A stretch of 64,000 bases of DNA from Streptomyces sp. T12 (lineage in GTDB: Bacteria; Actinomycetota; Actinomycetes; Streptomycetales; Streptomycetaceae), in contig NZ_CP117866.1 of NCBI RefSeq assembly GCF_028736035.1, positions 4,154,001-4,218,000 of the forward strand, written 5' to 3'. The notes under the pieces were generated by a model. The model was not told the DNA's origin, did no database searches, and saw only the letters and a list, made by a program, of their open reading frames with translations. Both the position numbers and the translations under genes were made by a program. Of this stretch, positions 1 to 7,908 are shown one piece after another. Every line of letters begins with the position of its first letter. Within the stretch, counting starts at the first letter, position 1.

Positions 1-296
1 CCCTCGGCGTCCGTGGTCGCGGCCCTGCCATCCGCGTTGGCGCAGGAGTTGGTGCCGCCTCTCACGCCGGTCGACGGCACGGACTGGCCGCAGACCAGGA
101 TCATCAGCAGCGCGCGCGGCCGCCAGCCGCTGCCGGTGACGGTGATCGAACCGCCCGTCCCCGCCTGTGACTTGGAGAGCTTCACGGTGGGCGCCGCCCC
201 GTCCGCGGCCCACGCGGTCACGGCCGCCCCCGGCAACAGCAGCGCCAGCACCGCCACCAGCGCCGTCAGCACCGGGATGCACACCTTGCCGTTCAC
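1..296 (-). CDS. Secreted surface protein, N-terminal part (gene runs off the window)
   Basis: The reading frame opens with GTG and stays open to the window edge, so only about 98 residues are seen. They begin with a Sec-type signal peptide (VNGKVCIPV, a Leu/Val/Ala core, then AVTAWA). A region rich in Gly, Ser and Thr follows (KLSKSQAGTGGSITVTGSGW), resembling the start of an Ig-like or beta-sandwich surface domain. Two Cys are visible in the mature part. The GTG overlaps the TGA of the upstream gene by 4 bp (GTGA), so the two are probably co-translated. The next gene upstream is an LPXTG protein, so a cell-surface role is the simplest reading. The family cannot be fixed from this fragment. 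Confidence 0.7.
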   Translation of the reverse strand, partial: MNGKVCIPVLTALVAVLALLLPGAAVTAWAADGAAPTVKLSKSQAGTGGSITVTGSGWRPRALLMILVCGQSVPSTGVRGGTNSCANADGRAATTDAE

Positions 297-1132
297 CGCA
301 CCGCTCCCGTCAACTCAACGTCTGCGTACGGCCGTTCAGCCGACTGGTCATCGGTGGCCCTACGACGCCCGCGATGCCGTACGACGAACAAGGCACCGAT
401 CGCCGCCACCGCCCCCGCGATCCCCGCCACCGTGCCCCACGGCACGAACCGCGCCGCCACCTCCGCCGTGTCTGCCGCCCCGCCCGTCGCCGTCACCGTC
501 AGCCGCACGTCGACCGCGTCGAGCGCGGGCCGGTCGGGCCAGGGCTCGGTGAGCTTCGTACGGCTGCCCGGGGGCAGATCGACGGGGAGGGCGCGCGGGG
601 CGCGGTCGAGAACCCGTCCGAAGACCCCGTCCACGCGGACGGACAGCTGCGGCACGAGGGGCGTCGTACCGCGGTTGACCAGCTCGTACGTGATGCCGTC
701 GGCGCGGACGGACACGTGCTCGACGGTCAGTGCGGACACCTTCGGGACGGATGCCCGCAGGTGGAGCCGGAGGCGCTGGGCACGGCCGTCCGCGCCCAGC
801 GCCACGATCTCGGCGGTGCGGTCACCGTCCGGGACGGTCATCGTGAAAGGGACCTCGGCCCGGGTGCGCGCGGGGACCCGTACCTCGCGCTCCGCGAAGG
901 TGATCGGGACGCCGACGCCCCGGAGCCCTACGGTGAGCGACCGACCGCTCCGATTGCTCACGGACACCGTGTCCTGGAGAACCGTCCCGGGCTCGCCCTC
1001 GGCGTAGAAGGACGTCCGTCCGCCACCCGAGGGCGCGACGGCCCACCCTTCGGCGGCGACCGCCACCGGGGCGGCCCCCACCAGCACGAGGAGGGACAGG
1101 GACAGGCACAGGACACGGACGGCTGAGGACAT
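293..1132 (-). CDS. Secreted, membrane-anchored DUF916/WxL-interacting-like protein
   Basis: The 279-residue protein has a signal peptide (about 1-27, ending VAVAAEG). Two beta-rich domains follow (about 28-125 and 130-225), with phrases such as DTVSVSNRSGRSLTV and AEVPFTMTVPDGD that are typical of DUF916-type (WxL-interacting or COG1470-like) proteins. Near residue 235 there is one membrane helix (VAGIAGAVAAIGALFVV) and then an Arg-rich cytoplasmic tail (RHRGRRRA). This layout suggests an outward-facing domain tethered to the membrane. It lies between an LPXTG protein gene and another secreted protein gene on the same strand and overlaps the latter by 4 bp, so the three probably form a surface-protein operon. 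Function beyond surface binding or assembly is unknown. The family call is from sequence style, not a profile search. Confidence 0.7.
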   Translation of the reverse strand: MSSAVRVLCLSLSLLVLVGAAPVAVAAEGWAVAPSGGGRTSFYAEGEPGTVLQDTVSVSNRSGRSLTVGLRGVGVPITFAEREVRVPARTRAEVPFTMTVPDGDRTAEIVALGADGRAQRLRLHLRASVPKVSALTVEHVSVRADGITYELVNRGTTPLVPQLSVRVDGVFGRVLDRAPRALPVDLPPGSRTKLTEPWPDRPALDAVDVRLTVTATGGAADTAEVAARFVPWGTVAGIAGAVAAIGALFVVRHRGRRRATDDQSAERPYADVELTGAVR

Positions 1133-1163
1133 CGGCGGCTCCAGCGGTGCTCCTACGAAACGG

Positions 1164-1847
1164 TCAGCGGCGTGCCGTCTGGCTCCTGCGCGTCAGCCAC
1201 AGCGCGCCCGCCGCGCCCGCGAGCAGGACCGTGCCGCCGAGGGTGCCCAGGGCGATCGCCGAGTCCTCGGGGCCGGTCTGCGGGAGCTCGGAGCCGGAGC
1301 CGGAGCCTCCTTGACCGGTGCTGCCGCCCGCGCCGGCCGCCGCCGTCACGTCGAGGGTCAGCGACGGTCCGGGGTTGTTGGTGGGGGTGCACGTGGTCGT
1401 CGTGCCGAGCGCCTTGATGGTGAGGATGCCCGCCGTGAAGGTGACCTTGCCGGTCTTCTTCGGGGTGTACGTGCCCGTCAAGTCATTGATCTTGATGGGG
1501 GTGTTGGCGGGAATCGCCTCCTGGTTGGCCGGGCCGGTCACCGCCAGGGTGCCGCTGTCGGCGCCGCCCAGCTTGATGGTGGCGCTCGGGTTCATCGCGC
1601 CCTTGCCCAGCTCGACCGGGCTGGACGAGACGCCCTTCTGCCACGACATGGTGACCTTGTAGCCGCTGCCGCTCTTGACGCCCTTGATGTCGATCGGCGA
1701 CACGGCGCTCTTGTCGCCGATCGGCGTCTTGCAGGCGTAGTTGACGTCGACGACTTCGGCCCGGGCCGCGGGGGCGGACATCAACACCGCCGAGCCGGCC
1801 AGGGCCGCGGCCGTCGCGAGCGCGGCGGTTCGCTTCTGCTTCGACAC
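1164..1847 (-). CDS. LPXTG cell-wall-anchored protein
   Basis: The 227-residue protein begins with a signal peptide (MSKQKRTAALATAAALAG..., cleavage near PAARA-EV, about residue 30). It ends with a classic sortase signal: LPQTG at 188-192, a hydrophobic segment (ALGTLGGTVLLAGAAGALWL) and a positive tail (TRRSQTARR). Between them are a beta-rich domain with two Cys and a Gly/Ser-rich spacer (about 168-187) that would span the wall. Sortase should cut between Thr and Gly and link the protein to peptidoglycan. No sortase gene is in the window. The 31-bp gap to the next gene downstream suggests co-transcription with the DUF916-like gene, so this is a likely partner at the cell surface. Confidence 0.85.
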   Translation of the reverse strand: MSKQKRTAALATAAALAGSAVLMSAPAARAEVVDVNYACKTPIGDKSAVSPIDIKGVKSGSGYKVTMSWQKGVSSSPVELGKGAMNPSATIKLGGADSGTLAVTGPANQEAIPANTPIKINDLTGTYTPKKTGKVTFTAGILTIKALGTTTTCTPTNNPGPSLTLDVTAAAGAGGSTGQGGSGSGSELPQTGPEDSAIALGTLGGTVLLAGAAGALWLTRRSQTARR

Positions 1848-2019
1848 GGTCCCTCATTCCTGACGGCACATCAGATCGGCCGTCAAGGTACGCCCGGGGC
1901 CTTGAGGAAGGAAGACACGGCGCACACCGGAGTTGTGGCGATCCGGCGTGCGCGTGAGGGGGTTCGGGTGGGGCTCGGGTGGGGTTCGGGTGGAGAGGGT
2001 GACCCTCGGTAACCCGGGG

Positions 2020-3294
2020 TCAGGCCGACGTCGCCCGCGGGCGGAGCACTTCGGGCAGCCCCCAGCGCCGCAGCACCTCGGGCACGGCGACCGTCCCGTC
2101 CGCCCGCTGATGCTGCTCCAGGATCGCGGGCAGCAGCCGGCTGGTGGCCAGGCCCGAGGCGTTGAGGGTGTGGAGGTACGTCGCCTTGCCGCCACCGGCC
2201 GGGCGGTACCGGATGCCGCCGCGCCGGGCCTGGTAGGCGCGGGCGTTCGACACCGAGCTGACCTCGGCGTACGCGCCCAGGCTGGGCAGCCAGACCTCCA
2301 CGTCGTAGGTCTTGGCCTGCGCGGGGCTGGTGTCCCCGGCGGCGAGCTTGGTGACCCGGTAGTGCAGGCCGAGCCCCGCGACCAACTCCTCCGCCCGCGC
2401 CAGGAGTTCGAGGTGCGCGGCGTCCGAGTCCTGCGGCCGGGCGAACTGGAACAGCTCGACCTTGTTGAACTGGTGGCCCCGCAGCGTCCCGCGGTCCGCC
2501 CTGCGGTGGCTGCCGCTCTCCCTGCGGTAACAGGGCGTGTAGGCGACGTACCGGCGCGGCAGTTCACCCTCGTCGAGGGTCTCGCCGCGATGGAGGTTGA
2601 CCAGGGCGGTCTCGGCGGTGGGCAGCAGGAAGTGCTCGTCCACGCGGAAGACCTCGTCGGCGAACTTGGGGAACTGCCCGGCCGTGTACCCGGCCTCGTA
2701 CGTCAGCAGGTGCGGCGGCAGCACGAACTCGTATCCCGCGCGCCGGTGCGCGTCGAGGAAGTGGCTGAGCAGCGCCCACTCCAGGGCGGCGCCCTCGCCA
2801 CGGTAGATCCAGTAGCCGTTGCCCGCGAGGGCCGCGCCCCGCTTGTAGTCGACCAGGCCGAGGTCCTGGGCGAGCTCCACGTGGCCCCTGGCCGGGAAGT
2901 CGAAGGCGGGCGCCTCCCCCACGGCCCGTACGACCTCGTTGTTCTCCTTGCCGCCCGCCACCACGTCGTCGTCCGGGAGATTGGGCAGGGCGTCGAGGAA
3001 CTCCTGGTGCCTGACGGCCAGTTCGGCGAGGTGGGCCTCCGCCTCGGCGAGTTCGTCGGTCAGGGTCTTGGCCTGCGCCTGGACCTCGTCCGCGGGGGCG
3101 TCCGTGCGGCGTCGTACGGCGATCTCGGCCGAGATCCGCCGACGCTCGCCGCGCAGCCGCTCCACGGCCGTACGGGCCTCGCGGAAGGCGGTGTCCAGGG
3201 CGAGGAAGCCGGGGATGTCGGGGTCGACGGCGCGCTTGCGCAGGGCGTCGCGGACCTGGTCGGGGTGGTTTCGGATGAGGGTGACGTCGAGCAT
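2020..3294 (-). CDS. serS: Seryl-tRNA synthetase
   Basis: This enzyme attaches serine to tRNA-Ser (and tRNA-Sec where present) using ATP. The 424 residues start MLDVTLIRNHPDQVRDALRKR, the usual SerRS opening. A two-helix coiled-coil arm that grips the tRNA long arm follows (about 30-105). The class II catalytic core comes next: motif 2 around YRRESGSHRRADRGTLRGHQF and motif 3 at GLATSRLLPAILEQ near residue 390. The frame stays open upstream to 3522, but I place the start at ATG 3294. It begins the conserved domain, gives the family's normal length, and the upstream stretch is a T-box leader rather than protein. Expression is therefore probably controlled by uncharged tRNA-Ser. Confidence 0.95.
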   Translation of the reverse strand: MLDVTLIRNHPDQVRDALRKRAVDPDIPGFLALDTAFREARTAVERLRGERRRISAEIAVRRRTDAPADEVQAQAKTLTDELAEAEAHLAELAVRHQEFLDALPNLPDDDVVAGGKENNEVVRAVGEAPAFDFPARGHVELAQDLGLVDYKRGAALAGNGYWIYRGEGAALEWALLSHFLDAHRRAGYEFVLPPHLLTYEAGYTAGQFPKFADEVFRVDEHFLLPTAETALVNLHRGETLDEGELPRRYVAYTPCYRRESGSHRRADRGTLRGHQFNKVELFQFARPQDSDAAHLELLARAEELVAGLGLHYRVTKLAAGDTSPAQAKTYDVEVWLPSLGAYAEVSSVSNARAYQARRGGIRYRPAGGGKATYLHTLNASGLATSRLLPAILEQHQRADGTVAVPEVLRRWGLPEVLRPRATSA

Positions 3295-3325
3295 GGTGCG
3301 CGCTCCGTCCGGTCGGCCGGTGCGC

Positions 3326-3578
3326 CGCGCGGCGCCCCGGGGTGATCCCTCGGGGCGTGGGCGAGAGGGTGCTCGCGGTGCCACCACGCCTTCACCGCCG
3401 TACGTCACCTGCGTGGCCGTACGACGGACTCGTTCGGGCCCGATCACGGGGGCCGGCCGGCGGGGCATTTCCTCCCCGCACTCGGGAGGGGATTCACGCC
3501 GGGTGCGCGAGGCCGCCTTCACAGCAGGTGGCGGCTCTCTCGGCTCGCGGGTCCCGGGCTACTCGTCTCCGTCAGCGC
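3326..3578 (-). promoter_or_regulatory. T-box leader (riboswitch sensing uncharged tRNA-Ser) upstream of serS
   Basis: Read on the minus strand, the leader shows the T-box hallmarks in order. There is an AGTA motif in ACGAGTAGC (about 3558-3566) and a Stem I built from GCCCGGG/CCCGGC, CGCGAG/CTCGCG and GCCGCC/GGCGGC arms, with the typical GAGAGAGCCG element. The returning strand, GTGAATCCCCTCC, holds UCC (Ser) triplets as possible specifier codons. Last comes the T-box sequence GGTGGCACCGCG (about 3374-3385) inside a GGCGTGG/CCCACGCC antiterminator-type helix. A GC-rich hairpin (CCCCG/CGGGG) follows just before the serS start. A weak promoter (TTTCCG, 18 bp, TACGCT) lies near 3590-3620. The specifier position is inferred. 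Confidence 0.85.
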
Positions 3579-3622
3579 GTTGCAGATGAGCGTAGAGGGT
3601 GCCTGCGGCGGGCGGAAACGAA

Positions 3623-4225
3623 TTACGCCGGTGCTCCCAGCTCCGCCCACACCGTCTTGCCCGCGACCCCCGGCGTCCGTACGACTCCCCAGTCCAGGCA
3701 CAGCCGCTGCACGATGAACATGCCGTGCCCGCCGGGGCGGCCCGCTCGGTGCGGGGTGCGGGGGGCCGGCTGGCCCGTGCCCTTGTCGGAGACCTCGATC
3801 CGGATCACCTTGTTGTCGCAGGCGATCCACAGCTGGTCCGGCCCCTCGGCGTGCAGACAGGCATTGGTGACCAGCTCGGAGACGACGAGCAGTACGTCCT
3901 CGGCGGCGGCCCGCTGGTCGGCGGTGGCGGCGGGCAGCCAGCCCCACGCGTACAGCGCCTGGCGGGCGAAGTCACGGGCGAGCGGGACGACCCCGCTCTG
4001 GTCACCGAAGTCCAGCCGACGGACCTGACGCCCCGCAGCCGCCCGGGCGGACGCCTCGGACGCCTCGGGCCTCAAGGACGGCACGGCGTCCCCGTCGGTC
4101 GTTCCCGCCGCCGGAGCGCCCTCGTCGGAGCCCCCCGTGGCCGGCACGTCCCCCTCGGACACCCCGGAAGCGCCGCTGGGCTCAGGGCCGCGGTCGCCCG
4201 GCGAGAAAGGCCGGGTGGTGCTCAT
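3623..4225 (-). CDS. prsI: Anti-sigma factor kinase, RsbW/SpoIIAB-like (PrsI type)
   Basis: The 200-residue protein has a disordered, Gly/Ser/Glu-rich N-terminus (1-65) and then a HATPase_c domain. The N box is ELVTNACLHA (about 117-126), the G1 box is DKGTG (147-151) and the G2 box is GGHGMF (165-170). Such proteins hold a SigB/SigF-family sigma factor in an inactive complex and phosphorylate a STAS antagonist. The partner genes are next door: a STAS protein just upstream on the same strand and a sigma factor divergent from that. The trio resembles the SigI-PrsI-ArsI system of S. coelicolor, and the symbol is given on that basis. The 237-bp gap to the STAS gene leaves room for a separate promoter. 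Confidence 0.8.
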   Translation of the reverse strand: MSTTRPFSPGDRGPEPSGASGVSEGDVPATGGSDEGAPAAGTTDGDAVPSLRPEASEASARAAAGRQVRRLDFGDQSGVVPLARDFARQALYAWGWLPAATADQRAAAEDVLLVVSELVTNACLHAEGPDQLWIACDNKVIRIEVSDKGTGQPAPRTPHRAGRPGGHGMFIVQRLCLDWGVVRTPGVAGKTVWAELGAPA

Positions 4226-4462
4226 CAGCGCTTCACCTCACCGATTCACCAGTTCAACGTTCACACGATTCACAAGTCTGTACGCAGAGTCAGTACGCCA
4301 GGACACGTCCTTGCCTGATACATCGGTCACAGTCCCCCACCCCCGGTGGCCGACGTCACAGCCGACAGGTTCAGGATGTCTCCTGCCCGACCGCGCCGAG
4401 GGAACACCCCCGGATTTCGGCACGAATGATGTGACGTCCGACGCGGTGCCGGACGCGAGGGG

Positions 4463-4858
4463 TCAACCCGACCCGTCGGACTCGTCGGACTGGTCGGCCA
4501 GGGCGTCGTCGAGTGAGTCGTGGACCGTGAAGACCGCTTCGGCCCCTGTGATCTCGAACACGCGCGCAACGACGGGCAGCATGCCCGCGAGATGCACCCC
4601 GCCACCGGCGGCCTCCGCCTTCAGCCGCGCCCCGAGCAGCACGTTCAGCCCCGTGGAGTCACAGAACTCGAGCCGCGAGCAGTCGACGACGAGCCGACTG
4701 AAACCCTTGCCGAGGCAGTCCTCGAGTGGCTCACGCAACAAATCGGCGGTGTGGTGATCCAACTCACCCGCCGGGGTCACGACGGCACTGGAGCCCTCTT
4801 CCCGCACCTCGACCAGAAGTCGGCCAGACTGTGCGCTGCCGACCGTCCCGCGGTCCAT
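4463..4858 (-). CDS. arsI: STAS-domain anti-anti-sigma factor (ArsI/BldG-like)
   Basis: The 131-residue protein is a single STAS domain. The phosphorylation loop reads FCDSTGLNVL, with the target Ser at about residue 68. In partner switching the unphosphorylated form binds the kinase-type anti-sigma factor and frees the sigma factor. Phosphorylation by that kinase reverses this. The cognate kinase gene lies just downstream and the sigma factor gene is divergent, about 250 bp away. The start at ATG 4858 was chosen because the conserved domain begins about 12 residues later. The frame upstream is open as far as 5086 but has no family-like sequence. The acidic C-terminus (QSDESDGSG) is not part of the fold. 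Confidence 0.85.
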   Translation of the reverse strand: MDRGTVGSAQSGRLLVEVREEGSSAVVTPAGELDHHTADLLREPLEDCLGKGFSRLVVDCSRLEFCDSTGLNVLLGARLKAEAAGGGVHLAGMLPVVARVFEITGAEAVFTVHDSLDDALADQSDESDGSG

Positions 4859-5110
4859 GCCGTCTCTCACTTCCCGACGTCGTGGCTGCTGACTGACGCT
4901 TTCGAACACTACGCCTTCCCTACGCCCTCCAACACCCGAACATCCACCCAGAAACGGACATTTCGGAACAGAGCGCACTTGCGGTGGGCTCCCGAAAGCG
5001 GGTAGGGCTAGTAGAGACACGTAACCGACTCGGCCGGCTTTGGAGGCGCCGCACACCGCAGTGCACGCACAGGCTTCGGCAGCCATATGCCGAGAACGAT
5101 GGAGGACATC

Positions 5111-6052
5111 ATGTCACCCCGGCTCGACGCATCGCATACCCAGACGGCGACGTCGGCACCCCGACCGGAACATCTGGATCCCATCGAGCGCGACAGCGCC
5201 GTACGTCACGAACCGGACTTCGGCCAGGAGTTCACCCAGGACGACGTACTCGCCGGGCTTCCGGACATCCCCCCTTACGACGAGGTGGGGCCGGTGGACG
5301 CGCGGGCCCTGTCCAAGACCCTCTTCGAGCGGCTGGAGTCGCTGGAGGAAGGGACCCACGAATACTCGTACGTCCGCAACACGCTCGTCGAACTCAACCT
5401 CGCCCTGGTCAAGTTCGCCGCCTCCCGCTTCCGCTCGCGCAGTGAGCCGATGGAGGACATCATCCAGGTCGGCACCATCGGCCTGATCAAGGCGATCGAC
5501 CGCTTCGAGCTCAGCCGCGGCGTGGAGTTCCCCACCTTCGCGATGCCGACCATCGTCGGCGAGATCAAGCGCTTCTTCCGCGACACCTCGTGGTCGGTGC
5601 GGGTACCGCGCCGGCTGCAGGAACTCCGGCTCGACCTGGCCAAGGCCGGCGACGAGCTGGCCCAGAAGCTCGACCGCGCCCCGACGGTGGCGGAACTTGC
5701 GGAGCGCCTCGACCTGACCAACGACGAGGTCGTCGAGGGCATGGCGGCGTCGAACGCGTACACCGCCTCCTCGCTGGACGCCCAGCCCGAGGAGGACGAC
5801 GCCGAGGGCGCGCTCGCCGACCGGATCGGCTACGAGGACCACGGCATCGAAGGCATCGAGTACGTCGAGTCCTTGAAGCCGCTCATCGCCGAACTGCCGC
5901 CCAGAGACCGGAAGATCCTCTCCCTGCGGTTCGTCGCGGGGATGACCCAGTCGGAGATCGGCGACGAACTCGGCATCTCACAGATGCATGTGTCGCGACT
6001 GCTGTCGCGCACACTGATCCGGCTCCGCAAGGGGCTGACGGTCGAGGAGTGA
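5111..6052 (+). CDS. sigI: RNA polymerase sigma factor, SigB/SigF/SigG family (SigI type)
   Basis: The 313-residue alternative sigma factor lacks region 1.1. Region 2 is clear (YVRNTLVELNLALVKFAASRF, DIIQVGTIGLIKAIDRFE, FPTFAMPTIVGEIKRFFRD). Region 3 follows (VPRRLQELRLDL... APTVAELAERL). Region 4.2 has the helix-turn-helix TQSEIGDELGISQMHVSRLL. I chose ATG 5111 over ATG 5087 because GGAGG at 5101-5105 sits 5 nt before it. The divergent kinase and STAS genes are the expected regulators, so activity is probably set by partner switching under stress, as in the S. coelicolor SigI system. A strong hairpin follows the stop. Confidence 0.88.
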   Translation: MSPRLDASHTQTATSAPRPEHLDPIERDSAVRHEPDFGQEFTQDDVLAGLPDIPPYDEVGPVDARALSKTLFERLESLEEGTHEYSYVRNTLVELNLALVKFAASRFRSRSEPMEDIIQVGTIGLIKAIDRFELSRGVEFPTFAMPTIVGEIKRFFRDTSWSVRVPRRLQELRLDLAKAGDELAQKLDRAPTVAELAERLDLTNDEVVEGMAASNAYTASSLDAQPEEDDAEGALADRIGYEDHGIEGIEYVESLKPLIAELPPRDRKILSLRFVAGMTQSEIGDELGISQMHVSRLLSRTLIRLRKGLTVEE

Positions 6053-6089
6053 CGACCGGCGGCTGAGGGGCGCCTCCCTCCCGCCGACG

Positions 6090-6144
6090 CGCGCTGTGCC
6101 CGGTACCCCGCCGAATCCGTCGGCCGGATACCGGGCACAGCGCG
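6090..6144 (+). terminator. Terminator hairpin after the sigma factor gene
   Basis: A perfect 16-bp inverted repeat (CGCGCTGTGCCCGGTA at 6090-6105 with its complement at 6129-6144) begins 38 bp after the sigma factor stop. The 23-nt loop is long and there is no clean T run, which is common for Streptomyces terminators. Confidence 0.7.
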
Positions 6145-6345
6145 TTCGGGCGCCCACGGGCTGTTCGTGGGCCGTTCAAGCCCGTTCAAGTCCGTTCGTA
6201 GGTCCTTCGCAGGTCCTTCGTGGGCCGTTCATGGGTTACCCACAGAAACCCTTTCCCCAAAGCTCCCCTTCCTCCACTATGAGCCGTCATACCCGCCGGT
6301 AGGTCAATGCTGGGGCGGGTCGCACGGCTGCAAGGAGGCAAGCGG

Positions 6346-7908
6346 ATGGCTCGGGCCGACGACGGCAGGGACTCTGGCCCAGGGGTGCACGCGGGTGCGT
6401 CCGACGCGCGGCTCACCGAACTGCTGCGCGCCGACACCGCCACCGCGTATCAGGCGCTCCAGGAACTCCGGGCCCGCCATCACGCCCCCGTCCTCGCCTA
6501 CGCCCGCCTGTGCACCCCGAACCACTCCATGGCACGGCAGTTGGCGGCCCAGGCGTTCGCGCTCGCGGCCCGTCAGACGGCACGCGGCGTCGACCCGGGC
6601 CTGCCCTGGCGGCACCGGCTTGTGCTGCTGACCGCCCGGTCGGCCGGGACGTGGGCCATGGACGAACGGGCCGCGGGCCTCGACGCGGGCCTGCTCCTCG
6701 TCCTGAACACGACGGGTCCGTCAGGCCCGGTCCCGCCCATGCTCACGGCGTTCCAGTCCCTGCCGTCCCGCACGCAGGGCCTGATCTGGTACGGGGTCGT
6801 GGAGCGGGAGCCGGTGGAGCGAACGGCCGCTCTCCTCGGCCTCACCCGCGAAGACGTCGCGTACGGCACCGCCCCGGCGCTCCAGCAGCTGGCCCGCGCC
6901 TGCCTGCGCACCCGTCTCGCCGCCTCCGACGCCCCCGACTGCCCCGACTTCGGCCGCCTCATCGAGGAGTCGGTCCGTCCGGACAGCCCTCGCGACAGCG
7001 CCGACCTGCACGCCCACATGGCGCACTGCCCGCACTGCACGACGGCTTACGAGGAGCTGTCGGCGCTCCGGGACACCCCGCGCACGGCGCTGGCCGAGGG
7101 GCTGCTGCCCTGGGGCGGGACGGCGTATGCGGCGGGTGGCGCGGGAGAGCGGGAGGCCGTCGGCCTCGTTGCGGAGGGGAAGTGGCCGCAGGGGGCCTGG
7201 CCGTGGGATCGCCGCCGGTCCGTGCTGGTGTCGGCGGCGCTCGGGGTGGCCCTGCTGCCGCTGGTGGCGCTCCTGGTGGCGCGGGGCGGTTCGTCGTCGG
7301 CGCAGGATCCGGTGGGCTCGGTCGGGACGCCGCTGAGTGTGCCTCCGGTGGCGGTGACGGTGACGGCCACCGCCACGGTTTCCGCGAGCCCGTCTCCCTC
7401 CCCTACCGCCAAGTCGCCGTCCCCCACGAAGAGTTCGACGCCCTCGAAAACGGCACGCCCGAAGCCGCCGCCCTCCCCCAGCCCCTCCCCGACGCGCCCG
7501 CCGAACGGCACATACGCCCAAGTCGTGAACCTCGCCTCGGGGTTGTGCCTGGACGTGGCCGGTGCCTTCTTCGACGGAACCGATGTCGTCACAGCCCCCT
7601 GCACCGGCTCCCGCACCCAACGCTGGCGGGTCGACTCCGCGCGCGGCGTGCTCCAGTCGTCCGCCGACCCCGACTACTGCCTGGACAGCCGGGGTGCGAC
7701 GGACCGGGGCGTCGGGATCTGGACGTGCGACTCCGTCCACGGTCGCAACGGGCAGAACCTGAAGTTCGTGGTGGACGGCGCCGGAGCGATCCGGCCGGCC
7801 ATCGCCATCGAGACGGCGGTGACGCCGGGCGGCGGCGCCGGGGAGGGGCTGTCGCTGGAGCCGCTGGACGGGGGGACGGGCCAGCGGTGGCGGGCGGGGG
7901 CCTCCTGA
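6346..7908 (+). CDS. Membrane protein with sigma-like N-terminus, zinc-finger-like motif and ricin B lectin domain
   Basis: The 520 residues fall into four parts. The first (about 15-190) looks like sigma-70 regions 2 and 4 (LRARHHAPVLAYARL, PSRTQGLIWYGVVEREPVERTAALLGLTREDV). Next is HMAHCPHC with an upstream His, like the zinc-binding segment of anti-sigma factors (about 223-235). Then there is one membrane helix (VLVSAALGVALLPLVALLVA, near 295-315). Last is an extracellular Ser/Thr/Pro-rich linker and a ricin-type beta-trefoil (about 390-520; LASGLCLDVAGAFFDGT, QRWR). It probably binds sugar outside and signals or anchors inside. The start at 6346 has AAGGAGG 7 nt upstream. Its TGA touches the stop of hutI, with no gap between the two genes. 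Confidence 0.75.
   Translation: MARADDGRDSGPGVHAGASDARLTELLRADTATAYQALQELRARHHAPVLAYARLCTPNHSMARQLAAQAFALAARQTARGVDPGLPWRHRLVLLTARSAGTWAMDERAAGLDAGLLLVLNTTGPSGPVPPMLTAFQSLPSRTQGLIWYGVVEREPVERTAALLGLTREDVAYGTAPALQQLARACLRTRLAASDAPDCPDFGRLIEESVRPDSPRDSADLHAHMAHCPHCTTAYEELSALRDTPRTALAEGLLPWGGTAYAAGGAGEREAVGLVAEGKWPQGAWPWDRRRSVLVSAALGVALLPLVALLVARGGSSSAQDPVGSVGTPLSVPPVAVTVTATATVSASPSPSPTAKSPSPTKSSTPSKTARPKPPPSPSPSPTRPPNGTYAQVVNLASGLCLDVAGAFFDGTDVVTAPCTGSRTQRWRVDSARGVLQSSADPDYCLDSRGATDRGVGIWTCDSVHGRNGQNLKFVVDGAGAIRPAIAIETAVTPGGGAGEGLSLEPLDGGTGQRWRAGAS

Noticed and set aside
12..1126. Plus-strand frames over the surface protein genes
   Set aside because: They are Arg/Pro-rich shadows without start signals; the minus strand encodes clear signal peptides.
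3295..3522. 76 extra N-terminal residues for serS
   Set aside because: They have no SerRS similarity, are Arg/Pro rich, and the DNA has T-box hallmarks.
5087..5110. Earlier ATG for the sigma factor
   Set aside because: GGAGG at 5101-5105 lies after this ATG and is correctly spaced for ATG 5111.
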